DNA from: JAMZMI01 sp964353015
GTDB taxonomy: Bacteria > Bacteroidota > Bacteroidia > Cytophagales > Cyclobacteriaceae
Length of the DNA: 64,000 nt
Assembly: GCA_964353015.1 (NCBI GenBank)
Contig: CAYGUA010000022.1
Coordinates: 25,396-89,395 of the forward strand
Direction: 5' to 3'
The notes beneath the pieces are model-generated. The model ran no database searches and had not been told where the DNA came from. It was given only the letters and a program-made list of their open reading frames with translations. Positions 10,501 to 18,054 of this stretch are shown in pieces (the first letter of the stretch is position 1; every line of letters starts with the position of its first letter). A program made the translations under genes and the position numbers.

Positions 10501-12307
10501 GGCTTATGAAGTCAGTCAGTCTTTTGAAGTTTATAAAGCAACCCAGGAAATAGATTTTGGCCCAATTGAAATCAAAACGCAAGGTGATCCGGATTTCGGA
10601 TTGCCGGAATTCTCATCCGCAGGATTGCCAATTATTTATTCGGTAGACGAAGGATTTGTGGCCTCTGTCAACGGAAATATCATTACCGTTCAGGGAGCAG
10701 GCTCTGTTACAATCACCGCATATCAATTGGGTGATGATGATTATTTGGAGGCTACTCCTGTGGAGCAGACTTTGACAGTAGAAGCGCTTTGGATCTGGAA
10801 TGGGACAACATGGAACAATGGATCTGCTCCAACTTCCACCGACAATGTGAGACTTGATGCAGACTTTACTTTCGATAGTGAAACGTCTTTTTCCACAAAC
10901 AACCTTACCTTGTCAGAAGGATATAATTTAACTGTATTGTCCGACAATACTTTAGATGTACAAGCTGACTTGGATAATCAAGGGTCGCTAATAGTCATGT
11001 CAGGCGCATCTATTATTACTTACGCGACAGGAACGGTTTCCGGAAATGACATCCAAATACAGAGAAACACACGCTATTCAGATGGAAAATACAGCTTTGT
11101 GGGTACGCCAGTGATGCAAAATGCAAACGTAACTGCAGGCAATTTGGGAGCAAATGTTTACACTTATGATGAAGCTCAGTCGGAAGTGACGGAAGATCTG
11201 GCTCGATGGTTGCCTGCGGGGGTTTCCGATGAATTGATCCCGGGAAGAGGATATTCTCAGGCCAATCAACAGTTAATTGAGTTTGTCGGCACGCCAAATA
11301 CAGGAACAATTACTTACTCGGGAAGTCACACCAATGACGGCTGGCATATGGTGAGTAACCCTTACGCTTCGGCTATTTTCATCGATCAATTTTTAGATGC
11401 GAATACCAACACTACAGGCGCAGTTTATATCTGGGATGATAATGATTCACAGACTGGAAGAGGAAGCAATGATGATTACATCGTGGCGAATAAAACGGGC
11501 GCTATCGACATCAATGCTATCGATGGTTTAGGACCAAATAGTGAATCCAGATGGAATGGTCATATTGGTTCGGCGCAAGGGTTCTTTATGCAGCTCGATG
11601 GACCAGCTGGAGATATTGTTTTCAACGAAAGTATGAGAGTCTCTGGAAACAATTCGGATGATAACTTTTTCCGTAAGGCTCAAACACCACTGCTCAGACT
11701 CAACCTCACAAGTGCAGATGGACTTATCAAACAAACCATTATAGGCTGGAATGAATCCGTGTCAGACACCCAATTGGTCAATGGCTATGACGCACCCGCT
11801 TTCAATGCGAATGCTGAATATGCGATTTATACCCAGAAGGCTGGTGAAAATCTGACAATCCAAACGATCACCGAGGAGAAACAAGAAGTGCAAATTGGAT
11901 TCAATGTGGCAGAAGCAGGTAACTACACCTTGTTTTTTGGGAAAGAAAACCTGACAGCAGAGTACGAATTATACGATAGGTTGAATGATAGGAAATTTGA
12001 CATCAGCTCCGGAGGATATAGCTTCACTACACAGGCAGGTCAGTTCAAAGACAGATTTGTACTTGTGAAAAATAGCAGGATATTAAATCTTGATGATCAA
12101 AAAGTAATCATCTACGCTTTCAACAAAACACTTCATGTCAAAACAACAGGGTCTCAACCAGCCCAATATCAGATTTACAATTTGTCAGGAGTAAATGTGG
12201 CAAAGGTATTTGTAAATGGCACGACACGGATCGACTTGAGTCATCTCAGCAATGGCGTCTACATCGTATCGAATGGAATTGAAACGAAGAAAATTATTTT
12301 ACAGTAA
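4574..12307 (+). CDS. Giant multidomain T9SS-secreted adhesin
   Basis: 2,577 residues. Order: basic N-terminus and signal peptide ending ASAQ (about 42); LamG/concanavalin-like domain (50-270) with CAWHH-like 'NSWHHLAATW'; choice-of-anchor-D-like domain (275-388); five repeats of about 125 residues starting near 392, 515, 639, 773 and 896 with the motif '(L)(S/F)Y(S/A)GxGFxE'. The fifth is interrupted by about 298 residues (964-1261) holding six 'SxDGxxW' blades. Then come a domain starting 'PANDDCSNAETI' (1316-1455), two cadherin/Ig-like domains (1457-1648), five 84-residue bacterial Ig/MBG-like repeats (from 1652, 1736, 1821, 1905, 1989), a region starting 'WIWNGTTWNNGSAP', and a type-A T9SS C-terminal domain (about 2500-2577) with 'YQIYNLSG', 'LSNGVYIV' and 'KKIIL'. 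Acidic, Asn/Gly/Ser/Thr rich and surface-exposed by inference; ligand unknown. Confidence 0.93.
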   Translation: MKSGISAATEIGLRILRLRTFGLTSIILFVITCVLASFTASAQVPIPSGDCGRTTLYFSNATNITTTISELSGTTQGSGTWEAWVKKAYWAGYNSDEKLFMNDFDYPAENCFYVSLHGAVGFHFRTGYTGGEYVSSTATFGFAANSWHHLAATWSESGGTVTTSIFIDGVAMGSVTSTSNFDLGSTFHIGGKDGSYKLQGAEMAEVRVWNVARTEQEIFDNMNTVLTGSESGLVGYWPLDEPAGSLTATNLVTDGGAQTVNYIAAATDWKDFPLSLENTQGLIYPNGSHAFGDNPIANTLSETFTIYNVTSSDIDLNGSPAIALTGTDADQFSLDLTSTSSTVTGNDFTTFVVNFTPTTPGGKSAAVTITNVASCSDPFTINLSGTGLSASLSYSGEGFSENTANDGSVAGSITITLIGDTFQDDDMDNLLDIDSEVTIGNIPSNLIPIVTLVSSTEAVLTLTGNATAHQSANNVVDLTFEFTDAAFTNLVAATVTNATGPASSGLGIDFDRPYLTYELEDGFFESGNNNGSVINAMDIFLVGDTFKDDDMDSQLAFGSEFYIPNLPEGLIPIISIENSTSAYLSFDGNALSHNADANVSDLTISFDNSAFQGGDASYIMYATGPASTGVGITFYNTNGILEYSGPGFVESDANNGTLAGSITLTLTGGETFADPDENGLIESSQYYVYDDNSDSFPENLTYVLTLASPTVAVLTIDGQAVSHQDINDYTLSFHFYSSQSLSTSAFTNSLNYEVLNSRSYISDFKLDFHDNGTLSYSGSGFTETEDNDGTLTGSMIIDLTEDTFSDPDEDGFLQVGAQYEISNLPSGLIPVMTLVSSNQLELTLEGRVDIHLPENSVSSLQIEFTDEAFSVTAAPYVFNATGPYSTQIGITFDSNTLFYAGSGFTESAANDGSVEGEIKVILLSDNFQDVDSDGFLDVGTEVSINNIPAGLTPNLAITSNNQAGNNWTPLLADNDKQYRLLAYGNGTYVAMGYYGTNRLTTSTDGETWIPSDVLDAYSWNDLIFANGMFIALPADENAIHTSTDGVNWTAGSLLSENAWHKIAYGNGLFVAVKDNGSYRVATSPDGVNWTERTGSTAVGYFITYGNGLFVSGNYDYNTLATSTDGINWTQQLYSNEGVAYFGSNDITFGNGLFVVVSDYSEDAQGNELTQNMVWTSPDAVNWTLRDTPEGYWYSVTYGDGSFAAVGYSGSPNSLMTSNDGITWTANANLPNENWNAIEYINGQFFAVAEDYDVQIMTSFPSAEATLTLTGNADDHQALHNVSDITFNFTDAAFVNSIAANVPNATGPASSGLGITFDDNTPANDDCSNAETITVYAPGTGSATEGSTEFSVPNPEFAPCTDDLIIKNVWYTFNTGDAEQIIFTIEAGTATAVSGAIYTSCGEIYLVPNPFGGEPSPACAFDLTEPIFLDLPSNTDFLIQIWSVEGEEGTFSILLESNSPPDITPINDKTVDEETELTFTVSATDDYAPNGYIEYFVDFGSVDLGMSINASTGEFSWIPTESQDGTYTVTVYAVDYYSEITRSESYSEATFNITVNEVNTAPELGTLVAQNVAPEGSLSYQVTATDVDLPEQTLTFNLDHSSLNKGIYIDESGYISWSPQSSDYGSTNNVEVTVSDGDLSDAATLVITVDKGEQTIYFDSPGNFTFGETTAISLNANGGDSNNPVVFTSSNELVATISGSSANIVGAGEVTFFANQAGNTQYNAAPQVSQTITIYKGDQYLYFDSPSSYTYGEITSFELYADGGDSSSPIIFTSSDENVVSISGSTATVKGAGDVTIYANQAGDNNYNPAQQQSAPMTIYKADQYISFDYLDSKVYGDAPFELSGTGGGSSNPVIFTSSNEDVATIFGTTLTIVGAGDATIYANQAGDDNYNQASEESQSLYVDRAEQIISFEAISDKTFGDGTFELVATGGGSTSPIIFSTYDENVLAINGSTVTIVGAGYATIYATQTGDNNYYEAYEVSQSFEVYKATQEIDFGPIEIKTQGDPDFGLPEFSSAGLPIIYSVDEGFVASVNGNIITVQGAGSVTITAYQLGDDDYLEATPVEQTLTVEALWIWNGTTWNNGSAPTSTDNVRLDADFTFDSETSFSTNNLTLSEGYNLTVLSDNTLDVQADLDNQGSLIVMSGASIITYATGTVSGNDIQIQRNTRYSDGKYSFVGTPVMQNANVTAGNLGANVYTYDEAQSEVTEDLARWLPAGVSDELIPGRGYSQANQQLIEFVGTPNTGTITYSGSHTNDGWHMVSNPYASAIFIDQFLDANTNTTGAVYIWDDNDSQTGRGSNDDYIVANKTGAIDINAIDGLGPNSESRWNGHIGSAQGFFMQLDGPAGDIVFNESMRVSGNNSDDNFFRKAQTPLLRLNLTSADGLIKQTIIGWNESVSDTQLVNGYDAPAFNANAEYAIYTQKAGENLTIQTITEEKQEVQIGFNVAEAGNYTLFFGKENLTAEYELYDRLNDRKFDISSGGYSFTTQAGQFKDRFVLVKNSRILNLDDQKVIIYAFNKTLHVKTTGSQPAQYQIYNLSGVNVAKVFVNGTTRIDLSHLSNGVYIVSNGIETKKIILQ

Positions 12308-12314
12308 ATGCAAT

Positions 12315-12339
12315 GCGCCAGGCATCCTTCGCTTGGCGC
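12315..12339 (+). other. Intercistronic hairpin between adhesin and PID-CTERM gene
   Basis: GCGCCAGGC pairs with GCTTGGCGC (one G-T pair) around ATCCTTC, eight bases after the adhesin stop. It lacks a T-tract, so it may protect or process the mRNA or partially attenuate transcription rather than terminate it. Confidence 0.5.
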
Positions 12340-12358
12340 TTTGCCTAAAAGCAAAACC

Positions 12359-12529
12359 ATGCAAAACGTTATCATAAAATCAGCAATCCTTTCAGTCGCC
12401 TTTCTAATTATATCCTTGCCTGTGTTGGCTCAAGGCGCGCCACCAGCAACTCCTATAGACGGAGGTTTGAGCTTATTGCTTTTAGCTGGAGGACTTTACG
12501 GATTGAAAAAGTTACGCTACAACAGGTGA
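12359..12529 (+). CDS. PID-CTERM sorting-domain mini-protein
   Basis: 56 residues from ATG 12359: a signal peptide ending SLPVLAQ, the motif PPATPIDGGLS, a short hydrophobic stretch LLLLAGGLYGL and a basic tail KKLRYNR. This tripartite ending is the PID-CTERM protein-sorting signal described in Bacteroidota; its processing machinery is not established. There is almost nothing between the signal peptide and the sorting signal, so the mature product would be a tiny membrane-anchored peptide. The frame stays open back to 12308, but the longer start adds a sequence unlike a signal peptide. It follows the adhesin by 51 bases and precedes a terminator. A decayed relative sits at 1440-1574. Confidence 0.8.
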   Translation: MQNVIIKSAILSVAFLIISLPVLAQGAPPATPIDGGLSLLLLAGGLYGLKKLRYNR

Positions 12530-12572
12530 ATAATTGAAGTTCATGTCTAATGGCGGTTAGACTGATAGTTAA

Positions 12573-12604
12573 AGCGGCTTTCATTAGAAAGTCGCTTTTT
12601 TTTT
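12573..12604 (+). terminator. Rho-independent terminator
   Basis: GCGGCTTTC/GAAAGTCGC stem (one G-T pair) with an ATTA loop region and nine T. It closes the adhesin/PID-CTERM transcript. The distal arm plus T-run resembles the terminator after the dead PID-CTERM gene. Confidence 0.85.
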
Positions 12605-12660
12605 GGAAACTTTCGCTATGAAAGCATTGCGCTACAATTAACCTTATCGGTTGCGATTTC

Positions 12661-14298
12661 CTACTTAGTCAGATTAATCTCCGCGATGTTCTTGATGCGA
12701 TTGCGTTCCAGGAAGGCGTCAATTGTTTCGAAGTGCTCGATCACTCGTTGATCTTTAAATTCAAACACCTTTTGTGACAAACCCTGAAGAAAATCTCTAT
12801 CGTGAGAGACAAGGATCAAAGTGCCATCGTAAGCTTTCAAAGCTTCTTTGAGTACGTCTTTTGACTTCAAATCCAGGTGGTTGGTAGGTTCATCGAGGAT
12901 CAATAGGTTCACTGGTTCGAGGAGGAGCTTGACCATGGCAAGACGCGTCTTTTCTCCACCGGAGAGTACACTTACTTTTTTATCAATATCATCACCTTGG
13001 AACATGAAGCATCCAAGAATATTCTTAACCTGCGTGCGGATTTCACCTTTGGCCACTTCATCCACCGTTTGGAAAACAGTCAGCGAAGTATCGAGTAATG
13101 AAGCCTGGTTTTGAGCGAAGTATCCAACTTTCACATTGTGCCCTAGTTGGCATGAGCCATCTACTGAAATCTCGCCAAGTATCGCTTTGATCATTGTGGA
13201 CTTGCCTTCTCCATTTCGCCCGACAAAAGAAACTTTTTCCCCGCGAGAGATGGTCATATTAGCTTTCTTGAACACCACATGATCATCATAAGCTTTGCTT
13301 ACATCTTTGGCTATTACAGGATAATCACCTGCTCTTGGCGCAGGAGGGAAGCGCAGATTCAAAGCGCTATTATCGATTTCATCTATCTCAATGATTCTGA
13401 GTTTCTCCAGCATCCGTTCCCTTGAAGTGACCTGGTTGGTTTTGGAGTAAGTACCCTTAAATCGCTCGATGAATGCCATGTTGTCAGCGATCATCTTTTG
13501 CTGCTCCTGATAGGCTTTAATCTGATGGGCGCGTCTGTCTTGGCGCAGTTCGAGGTAGTGAGAATAGTTGGCTTTATAATCATAGATGCGTCCCATGGTC
13601 ACCTCGATGGTTCGGTTGGTGATATTGTCGATAAATGCCCGGTCGTGAGAAATGACCATCACGGCATTGGCATTGTTAATCAGAAAATTCTCCAGCCAAA
13701 TCACTGATTCAATATCGATGTGGTTGGTAGGCTCATCGAGCAAAATCAAATCAGGTTTTTGAAGGAGGATTTTTGCAAGCTCTATGCGCATGCGCCAGCC
13801 TCCACTAAATTCTTTCGTTTGACGTTGAAAATCTGCAGGTTTGAAACCCAATCCCTTCAGCGCTTTTTCTACTTCAGCATCATAGTTGACCTCTTCCAAC
13901 TGATAAAACTTATCACCCAAGTCGGTTACCTGCTCAATGATGGCCATGTACTCGGCACTTTCATAATCGGTGCGGGTTTCCAGTTCTTTGTTGAGGCGTT
14001 CCATTTCTTCTCGCATTTGAAAAATTTGCTTGAAGGCTTTGGCTGCTTCCTCGAATACAGTGCAGTTATCTTCGGTGAGCAAATGCTGTGGTAAATAAGC
14101 AATCACGGCATCTTTTGGTACACTTATAGCGCCTTTTGTAGGTGCTTGTTCGCCAGCTATGATCTTCATCATGGTGGACTTTCCAGCCCCATTTTTACCC
14201 ATCAAGGCAATTTTGTCCGTCGGATTGATAACAAATGACACATCGCTAAAAAGCGAAGCACCACTAAAAGAAACAGATAGATTGTCGACTGAAATCAT
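12661..14298 (-). CDS. ABC-F family ATPase
   Basis: 545 residues with two ATP-binding domains and no membrane segments, the hallmark of ABC-F proteins. Domain 1: Walker A GKNGAGKST (34-42), signature FSGGWRMRIE, Walker B LILLDEPTNHID. Between the domains is the basic, charged linker typical of the family. Domain 2: Walker A GRNGEGKST, signature LSGGEKTRLA, Walker B LLILDEPTNHLD. Members act on the ribosome, as translation factors (EttA, YbiT, Uup) or as antibiotic-protection factors; the length and lack of a long C-terminal extension fit the YbiT-like housekeeping type. It is transcribed away from the C2-domain gene. Confidence 0.93.
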   Translation of the reverse strand: MISVDNLSVSFSGASLFSDVSFVINPTDKIALMGKNGAGKSTMMKIIAGEQAPTKGAISVPKDAVIAYLPQHLLTEDNCTVFEEAAKAFKQIFQMREEMERLNKELETRTDYESAEYMAIIEQVTDLGDKFYQLEEVNYDAEVEKALKGLGFKPADFQRQTKEFSGGWRMRIELAKILLQKPDLILLDEPTNHIDIESVIWLENFLINNANAVMVISHDRAFIDNITNRTIEVTMGRIYDYKANYSHYLELRQDRRAHQIKAYQEQQKMIADNMAFIERFKGTYSKTNQVTSRERMLEKLRIIEIDEIDNSALNLRFPPAPRAGDYPVIAKDVSKAYDDHVVFKKANMTISRGEKVSFVGRNGEGKSTMIKAILGEISVDGSCQLGHNVKVGYFAQNQASLLDTSLTVFQTVDEVAKGEIRTQVKNILGCFMFQGDDIDKKVSVLSGGEKTRLAMVKLLLEPVNLLILDEPTNHLDLKSKDVLKEALKAYDGTLILVSHDRDFLQGLSQKVFEFKDQRVIEHFETIDAFLERNRIKNIAEINLTK

Positions 14299-14371
14299 AG
14301 CGCATATTTTGAAGATGCGAAACTACAAAAAAGTAGCGCTTCTTTGTGCTTAAAAACACCTGATCTTAGGC

Positions 14372-14779
14372 ATGAATCAAATGCACGATTTCTCATCATT
14401 GCAGATTATCTTTATTAAACAATCAAAACTGAAACTCGTGCCTAAACTAAAGTTGCTTTCTGTGGTATGTACCACCCCTGATGAAATCGATAAAGATGAA
14501 ATGTATCTGGTTAGAGATGGTAAAAAAATCTGGCCAGAGGGTGAGCGCTATTATCGGTTGGACACAGGTGAAAAGGTTGATATTAATCTTGAAATGGAAG
14601 TGCCGGAAGGTTGGTGTGAAATTGAACTTTGGGATTTCGACTATATGAGCCGCAATGATCTTTTGGGCAAATTCAAGTTCAAGGTCGATAAGGAAACCGG
14701 TTCATATTCTACGAGCATGGAGTTACTCGAGCGTAATAGTACAGCGAGCTATATCCTATTTTGGGCTGTTACAGATTGA
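14372..14779 (+). CDS. C2-domain protein
   Basis: 135 residues. After about 25 residues the sequence follows a C2 beta-sandwich: 'KLKLLSVVCTTPDEIDKDEM', then 'VDINLEMEVPEGWCEIELWD' and 'DFDYMSRNDLLGKFKF'. The acidic loop DFDYMSRND is where C2 domains bind calcium. No signal peptide is visible, so location is uncertain. Stand-alone bacterial C2 proteins are not functionally defined. It converges on the TRAP binding-protein gene with a 12-base gap. A second ATG at 14381 is possible. Confidence 0.65.
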   Translation: MNQMHDFSSLQIIFIKQSKLKLVPKLKLLSVVCTTPDEIDKDEMYLVRDGKKIWPEGERYYRLDTGEKVDINLEMEVPEGWCEIELWDFDYMSRNDLLGKFKFKVDKETGSYSTSMELLERNSTASYILFWAVTD

Positions 14780-14791
14780 GAATTGATCCGA

Positions 14792-15907
14792 TTAGCCGAT
14801 GTTTTCATAATAAACCTTCTCACTGATATCCGCCCATGGTTTTAGATTTTGTCTGAATGCCTGTGCATGTTCAAATACCTTTTTGCTCATTGGATCTTTG
14901 GCAGTAATCTCAGCGATGGTTTCTCTGGTCGCTTGCTTCAGGCCTTCCATCACCTCGTCAGGAAATGGTCTGATGGATACATTTGATTCATTGATGATTT
15001 TCTGAAGATATTCTCCATTTTTTGCATCAAATTCAGCCATCATCCATCGGTTCAGTCGGAAACATGCTGTTCTGATTATTTCTTGCAAATCTTCTGGCAG
15101 AGCGAGAAATTTATCTTTGTTGATGATCATTTCCAGTACGGGTCCGGGCTCGTGCCAACCGGGATAATAATAATATTTGGCAACCTGATGCAAGCCCATT
15201 TTATAATCGTGATATGGCCCTATCCACTCTGTTGCATCAATCACTCCACGCTCCAGATTGGTATAGATTTCTCCACCTGAAACGGTCACCGGACTCCCGC
15301 CAACTTTAGAAAGTACTTTGCCGCCAAGCCCTGGCATTCGCATTTTTAGTCCTTTGATATCCTCAAGAGAATTGATTTCTTTATTGAACCAGCCGCCCAT
15401 TTGCACTCCCGTATTTCCGCAGATGAAAGGCAACAGATTGAAAGGTGCATAAGTCTCTTCCCAAAGTTTTTGACCGCCACCAGAGATGATCCACGCGCCC
15501 ATTTGCTGGGCATTCATTCCGAAAGGTACGGTGCAAAAAAACGAAGATGACGTGATCTTTCCTGCCCAATAATAAGCTGCTCCATGATTCATTTCTACCG
15601 CTCCATTGCTCACCGCATCAAAGCCTTCCAGGGCAGGGATCAACTCGCCCCCTCCAAAAACCGTGATTTCCATGCGGCCACCAGACATTTTATTGACCCA
15701 TTGCGCGAGCATTTTGCAACCTTCACCAAGCACAGGAAAGTTTGGTGGCCAGGTGGTAGTCATTTTCCATCTGTAGGTTTTGTTGAAATTAATGTTGATG
15801 GATTTTTCTTTTTCAGGCAAACAAGCCGTCAATCCGGCTGCTGATAATCCAATCGCAGCAGTTGCTGCCTTGCCTATAAATGTTCTTCTTGTGGCTTTTT
15901 CTTTCAT
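14792..15907 (-). CDS. TRAP transporter substrate-binding protein (DctP/TakP-like)
   Basis: 371 residues from ATG 15907. The N-terminus has a twin-arginine motif (TRRTFIGKA) and ends in a lipobox-like LTAC, suggesting Tat export and lipid anchoring. The mature part fits DctP-family binding proteins: 'TTWPPNFPVLGEG', 'ALEGFDAVSNGAVEM', 'KMRMPGLGGKVL' and 'EWIGPYHDYKMGLH' followed by 'YYYYPGWHEPG', the last resembling the 2-oxo-acid binder TakP. The start overlaps the esterase stop as ATGA, so translation is coupled. No TRAP membrane subunit gene is in the window. The ligand (organic or oxo acid) is inferred. Confidence 0.9.
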   Translation of the reverse strand: MKEKATRRTFIGKAATAAIGLSAAGLTACLPEKEKSININFNKTYRWKMTTTWPPNFPVLGEGCKMLAQWVNKMSGGRMEITVFGGGELIPALEGFDAVSNGAVEMNHGAAYYWAGKITSSSFFCTVPFGMNAQQMGAWIISGGGQKLWEETYAPFNLLPFICGNTGVQMGGWFNKEINSLEDIKGLKMRMPGLGGKVLSKVGGSPVTVSGGEIYTNLERGVIDATEWIGPYHDYKMGLHQVAKYYYYPGWHEPGPVLEMIINKDKFLALPEDLQEIIRTACFRLNRWMMAEFDAKNGEYLQKIINESNVSIRPFPDEVMEGLKQATRETIAEITAKDPMSKKVFEHAQAFRQNLKPWADISEKVYYENIG

Positions 15908-16806
15908 TGTTTTGTACTGAATTGCAGCATCCAATTGTAAAGATCATCACCGCTATAAACCCTAGTCCAGGTGTCATGGCCCATATCTTCATGCACTGTA
16001 AACCGAAGTTCTTTCAATCCCAAAGATTCAAGCTTGTTAATTCCCGTATAAAAATATTTTGTGCGAACCACCGGATCACGTCCTCCCGCAAAAGCCCAGA
16101 CCGGAATTTGATTTTGAGCTATCGAATTCATAAGATCTGGATGACCCCACCCGACTACTGGCGCTACAGCGGCAAAACGCTCAGGATATTTGCTAGCCAT
16201 GTACCAGCTTCCGAAACCACCATAACTTAAACCTGACAGATACAATCTTGACGCATCAGCTTTATAATTCTTCAAGACATAATCGATCATCCAGAGCAAT
16301 TCGTTTTCGATCAACGGCCAGCCCACAGGCAACCCCTCAGCACCAACATCAAACAAAGTGTCCAGAGGTTCACCAGTCATTATTTCATCGCTGGGGAAAG
16401 ACCTTGGACGCGGAGGTACACCATTAGCCATTCTTTCTGGAATCTGATCACGGGTTCTAAATCTGATGTAATCAGCAAGACTGTCCATCCCAAACAGAGG
16501 TAGCTGTGGGACAATCATAATAAAGGGAAGGTCCCTTTTTTGTGCCCATACTTCGTACAACGGACCGTGAATTTTCACATAATCCAATTCCTCTTTTCCA
16601 TCTCCGCGTTCTCCATTTCCATGTAAAAAAAGCAGTACAGGAAGGTTTTCGACTGATTCTTCATATCCCTTTGGAAGATACACGAAGAAGTCTCTTTCTT
16701 TTCCTGTCACCTCGCTTTGATATGGAATCCTGATGAGTTGATCCTCGGAAGTTATTTTTGCACAGCTTATTAAAAGCAGTATTAGGGCGAGTGGAAAAAA
16801 TTTCAT
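15904..16806 (-). CDS. Secreted alpha/beta-hydrolase (esterase-like lipoprotein)
   Basis: 300 residues. A lipoprotein signal (ILLLISCAK) precedes an alpha/beta-hydrolase fold: oxyanion strand VLLFLHGNGERGDG, nucleophile elbow GLSYGG (Ser in GxSxG), acid region AGGRDPVV and catalytic His in EDMGHDTW. The layout resembles the 'phospholipase/PHB-depolymerase-like' carboxylesterases of Bacteroidota, which often act on polymers or esters at the cell surface. The stop overlaps the TRAP binding-protein start by four bases, so hydrolysis and uptake of a released acid could be linked; that link is an inference. Confidence 0.85.
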   Translation of the reverse strand: MKFFPLALILLLISCAKITSEDQLIRIPYQSEVTGKERDFFVYLPKGYEESVENLPVLLFLHGNGERGDGKEELDYVKIHGPLYEVWAQKRDLPFIMIVPQLPLFGMDSLADYIRFRTRDQIPERMANGVPPRPRSFPSDEIMTGEPLDTLFDVGAEGLPVGWPLIENELLWMIDYVLKNYKADASRLYLSGLSYGGFGSWYMASKYPERFAAVAPVVGWGHPDLMNSIAQNQIPVWAFAGGRDPVVRTKYFYTGINKLESLGLKELRFTVHEDMGHDTWTRVYSGDDLYNWMLQFSTKQ

Positions 16807-16901
16807 TGGTTAAGGTTGTTATGAGGTCAGCTAAAATATAAAATCCAATTTAAAGATTCTCGGTGAGGGTGTTTATACTTTCGTTTCTAAATTAGATAAC
16901 A

Positions 16902-16930
16902 TTGAGGTCTTTACTTTCGGGCTATATTTA
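16902..16930 (+). promoter_or_regulatory. Putative promoter
   Basis: TTG at 16902, an 18-base spacer and TATATTTA at 16923-16930 resemble the TTG-N17-23-TAnnTTTG promoter of Bacteroidota. The box lies seven bases before the ATG at 16937, so the leader would be almost absent. Weak evidence. Confidence 0.3.
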
Positions 16931-16936
16931 TTGTCG

Positions 16937-18037
16937 ATGAATTATAAATTTTTGTTTTTTAATATTCTGATTATGAACTCCTTGATCAGTTTGGCTCAAA
17001 GCCCTTCTGCTTTGAAAATCCGCGAAGAAGCCATGCTGACTGCCATAGAGGCGTTAGAGGAAAATAACAATCAAAAACTAGAAGAGGCAATTCTGAATTG
17101 GGAGCAGAATAGCGGAGAAAATGAAGAGCTTTTTCGCTTGCAATTGCTGCAATCTATTGGATCACGAACATTTGCTGATAGCCTATATGATTCCAATATT
17201 ATTGGTTTACTCTTAGCTTTTGAAAAAGGGGAATCACAATCTCTTCCTCCTTATTACCATGCTCCATCCTATGCTAGAGTTGATGTATTAACGAAGAGAT
17301 TTGATCAAAAAATCAATGAGGCATTTGTTGAATTAGCTGTGATAAAGGATTTGAACCAACTCGAATCAGCTTTGGTCGAACATTATCTTGCTAAGTTTTC
17401 GATCTGGGAAAAACTGGATAACCATGATCTTGATGGGTTTGCCATTCAGGAATACTACGACAGCATTATTTCAAATGTGCGCTATCATAATGACGCCATT
17501 ACCATACAGGCGGGTACCAATTTCACATTGGCCAAAAGTGGAATGAAAACAGGAACTGAGTTTGGTTTGGGATATGCCTTGATGAATGAGAAAATGTTAT
17601 TTAAGGCTGCTTTTGGATTCAGATTTATGGATACCAATAATCTCCAGTTTGTAGTGAATGGAGCTGAAGTGGAAATTAAAGATGAACAATTTTTATTCGC
17701 AAATCTGGGATTTGGGTATCTAATCAAGTCGGCCAATTTCGCAGATATTTTTGCAACATTTGACCTGTCTTTTCGCACTCAAAACTATCTTTATTTATCT
17801 TATTACACACTTTTGAATGAACCTGTCTACAGGGAAACTATGCAAGGCAATGGTTATTTCGCTCCGGGATTGGCCTTGAAGAAGGATTTTGAAGGATCCT
17901 ATTTCCTTTTGGAAACCAAATATTTCACATCTATGAATAAACAGCTGGCGGAATCCCGCTCAGCTGACCAGCTCGTGGTGAGTCTAATGTATGCGTTGCG
18001 CTTTCGCGAAAAAATTAAAAAGTCACATTTCAAATGA
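16937..18037 (+). CDS. Hypothetical outer-membrane or periplasmic protein
   Basis: 366 residues from ATG 16937 (an in-frame TTG at 16931 is less likely). A signal peptide ending SLISLAQ is followed by a helical, acidic region (about 25-180) and then by a C-terminal half with alternating polar and hydrophobic residues and many Gly and aromatic residues ('TEFGLGYALMNEKMLFKAAF', 'FAPGLALKKDFEGSYFLLET', 'LVVSLMYALRF'), as in an outer-membrane beta-barrel. I do not recognise the family. It ends 17 bases from the convergent truncated-haemoglobin gene. Confidence 0.6.
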   Translation: MNYKFLFFNILIMNSLISLAQSPSALKIREEAMLTAIEALEENNNQKLEEAILNWEQNSGENEELFRLQLLQSIGSRTFADSLYDSNIIGLLLAFEKGESQSLPPYYHAPSYARVDVLTKRFDQKINEAFVELAVIKDLNQLESALVEHYLAKFSIWEKLDNHDLDGFAIQEYYDSIISNVRYHNDAITIQAGTNFTLAKSGMKTGTEFGLGYALMNEKMLFKAAFGFRFMDTNNLQFVVNGAEVEIKDEQFLFANLGFGYLIKSANFADIFATFDLSFRTQNYLYLSYYTLLNEPVYRETMQGNGYFAPGLALKKDFEGSYFLLETKYFTSMNKQLAESRSADQLVVSLMYALRFREKIKKSHFK

Positions 18038-18054
18038 GATAATAATAAGTTGAA

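Noticed and set aside
5733..10800. Adhesin repeats as a DNA-level recombination hotspot
   Set aside because: The repeats are clear in protein but have diverged at DNA level, with no long identical stretches seen by eye.
6041..11734. Many opposite-strand open frames inside the adhesin gene
   Set aside because: They are shadows of the repetitive, A/T-moderate coding strand and have no independent signals.
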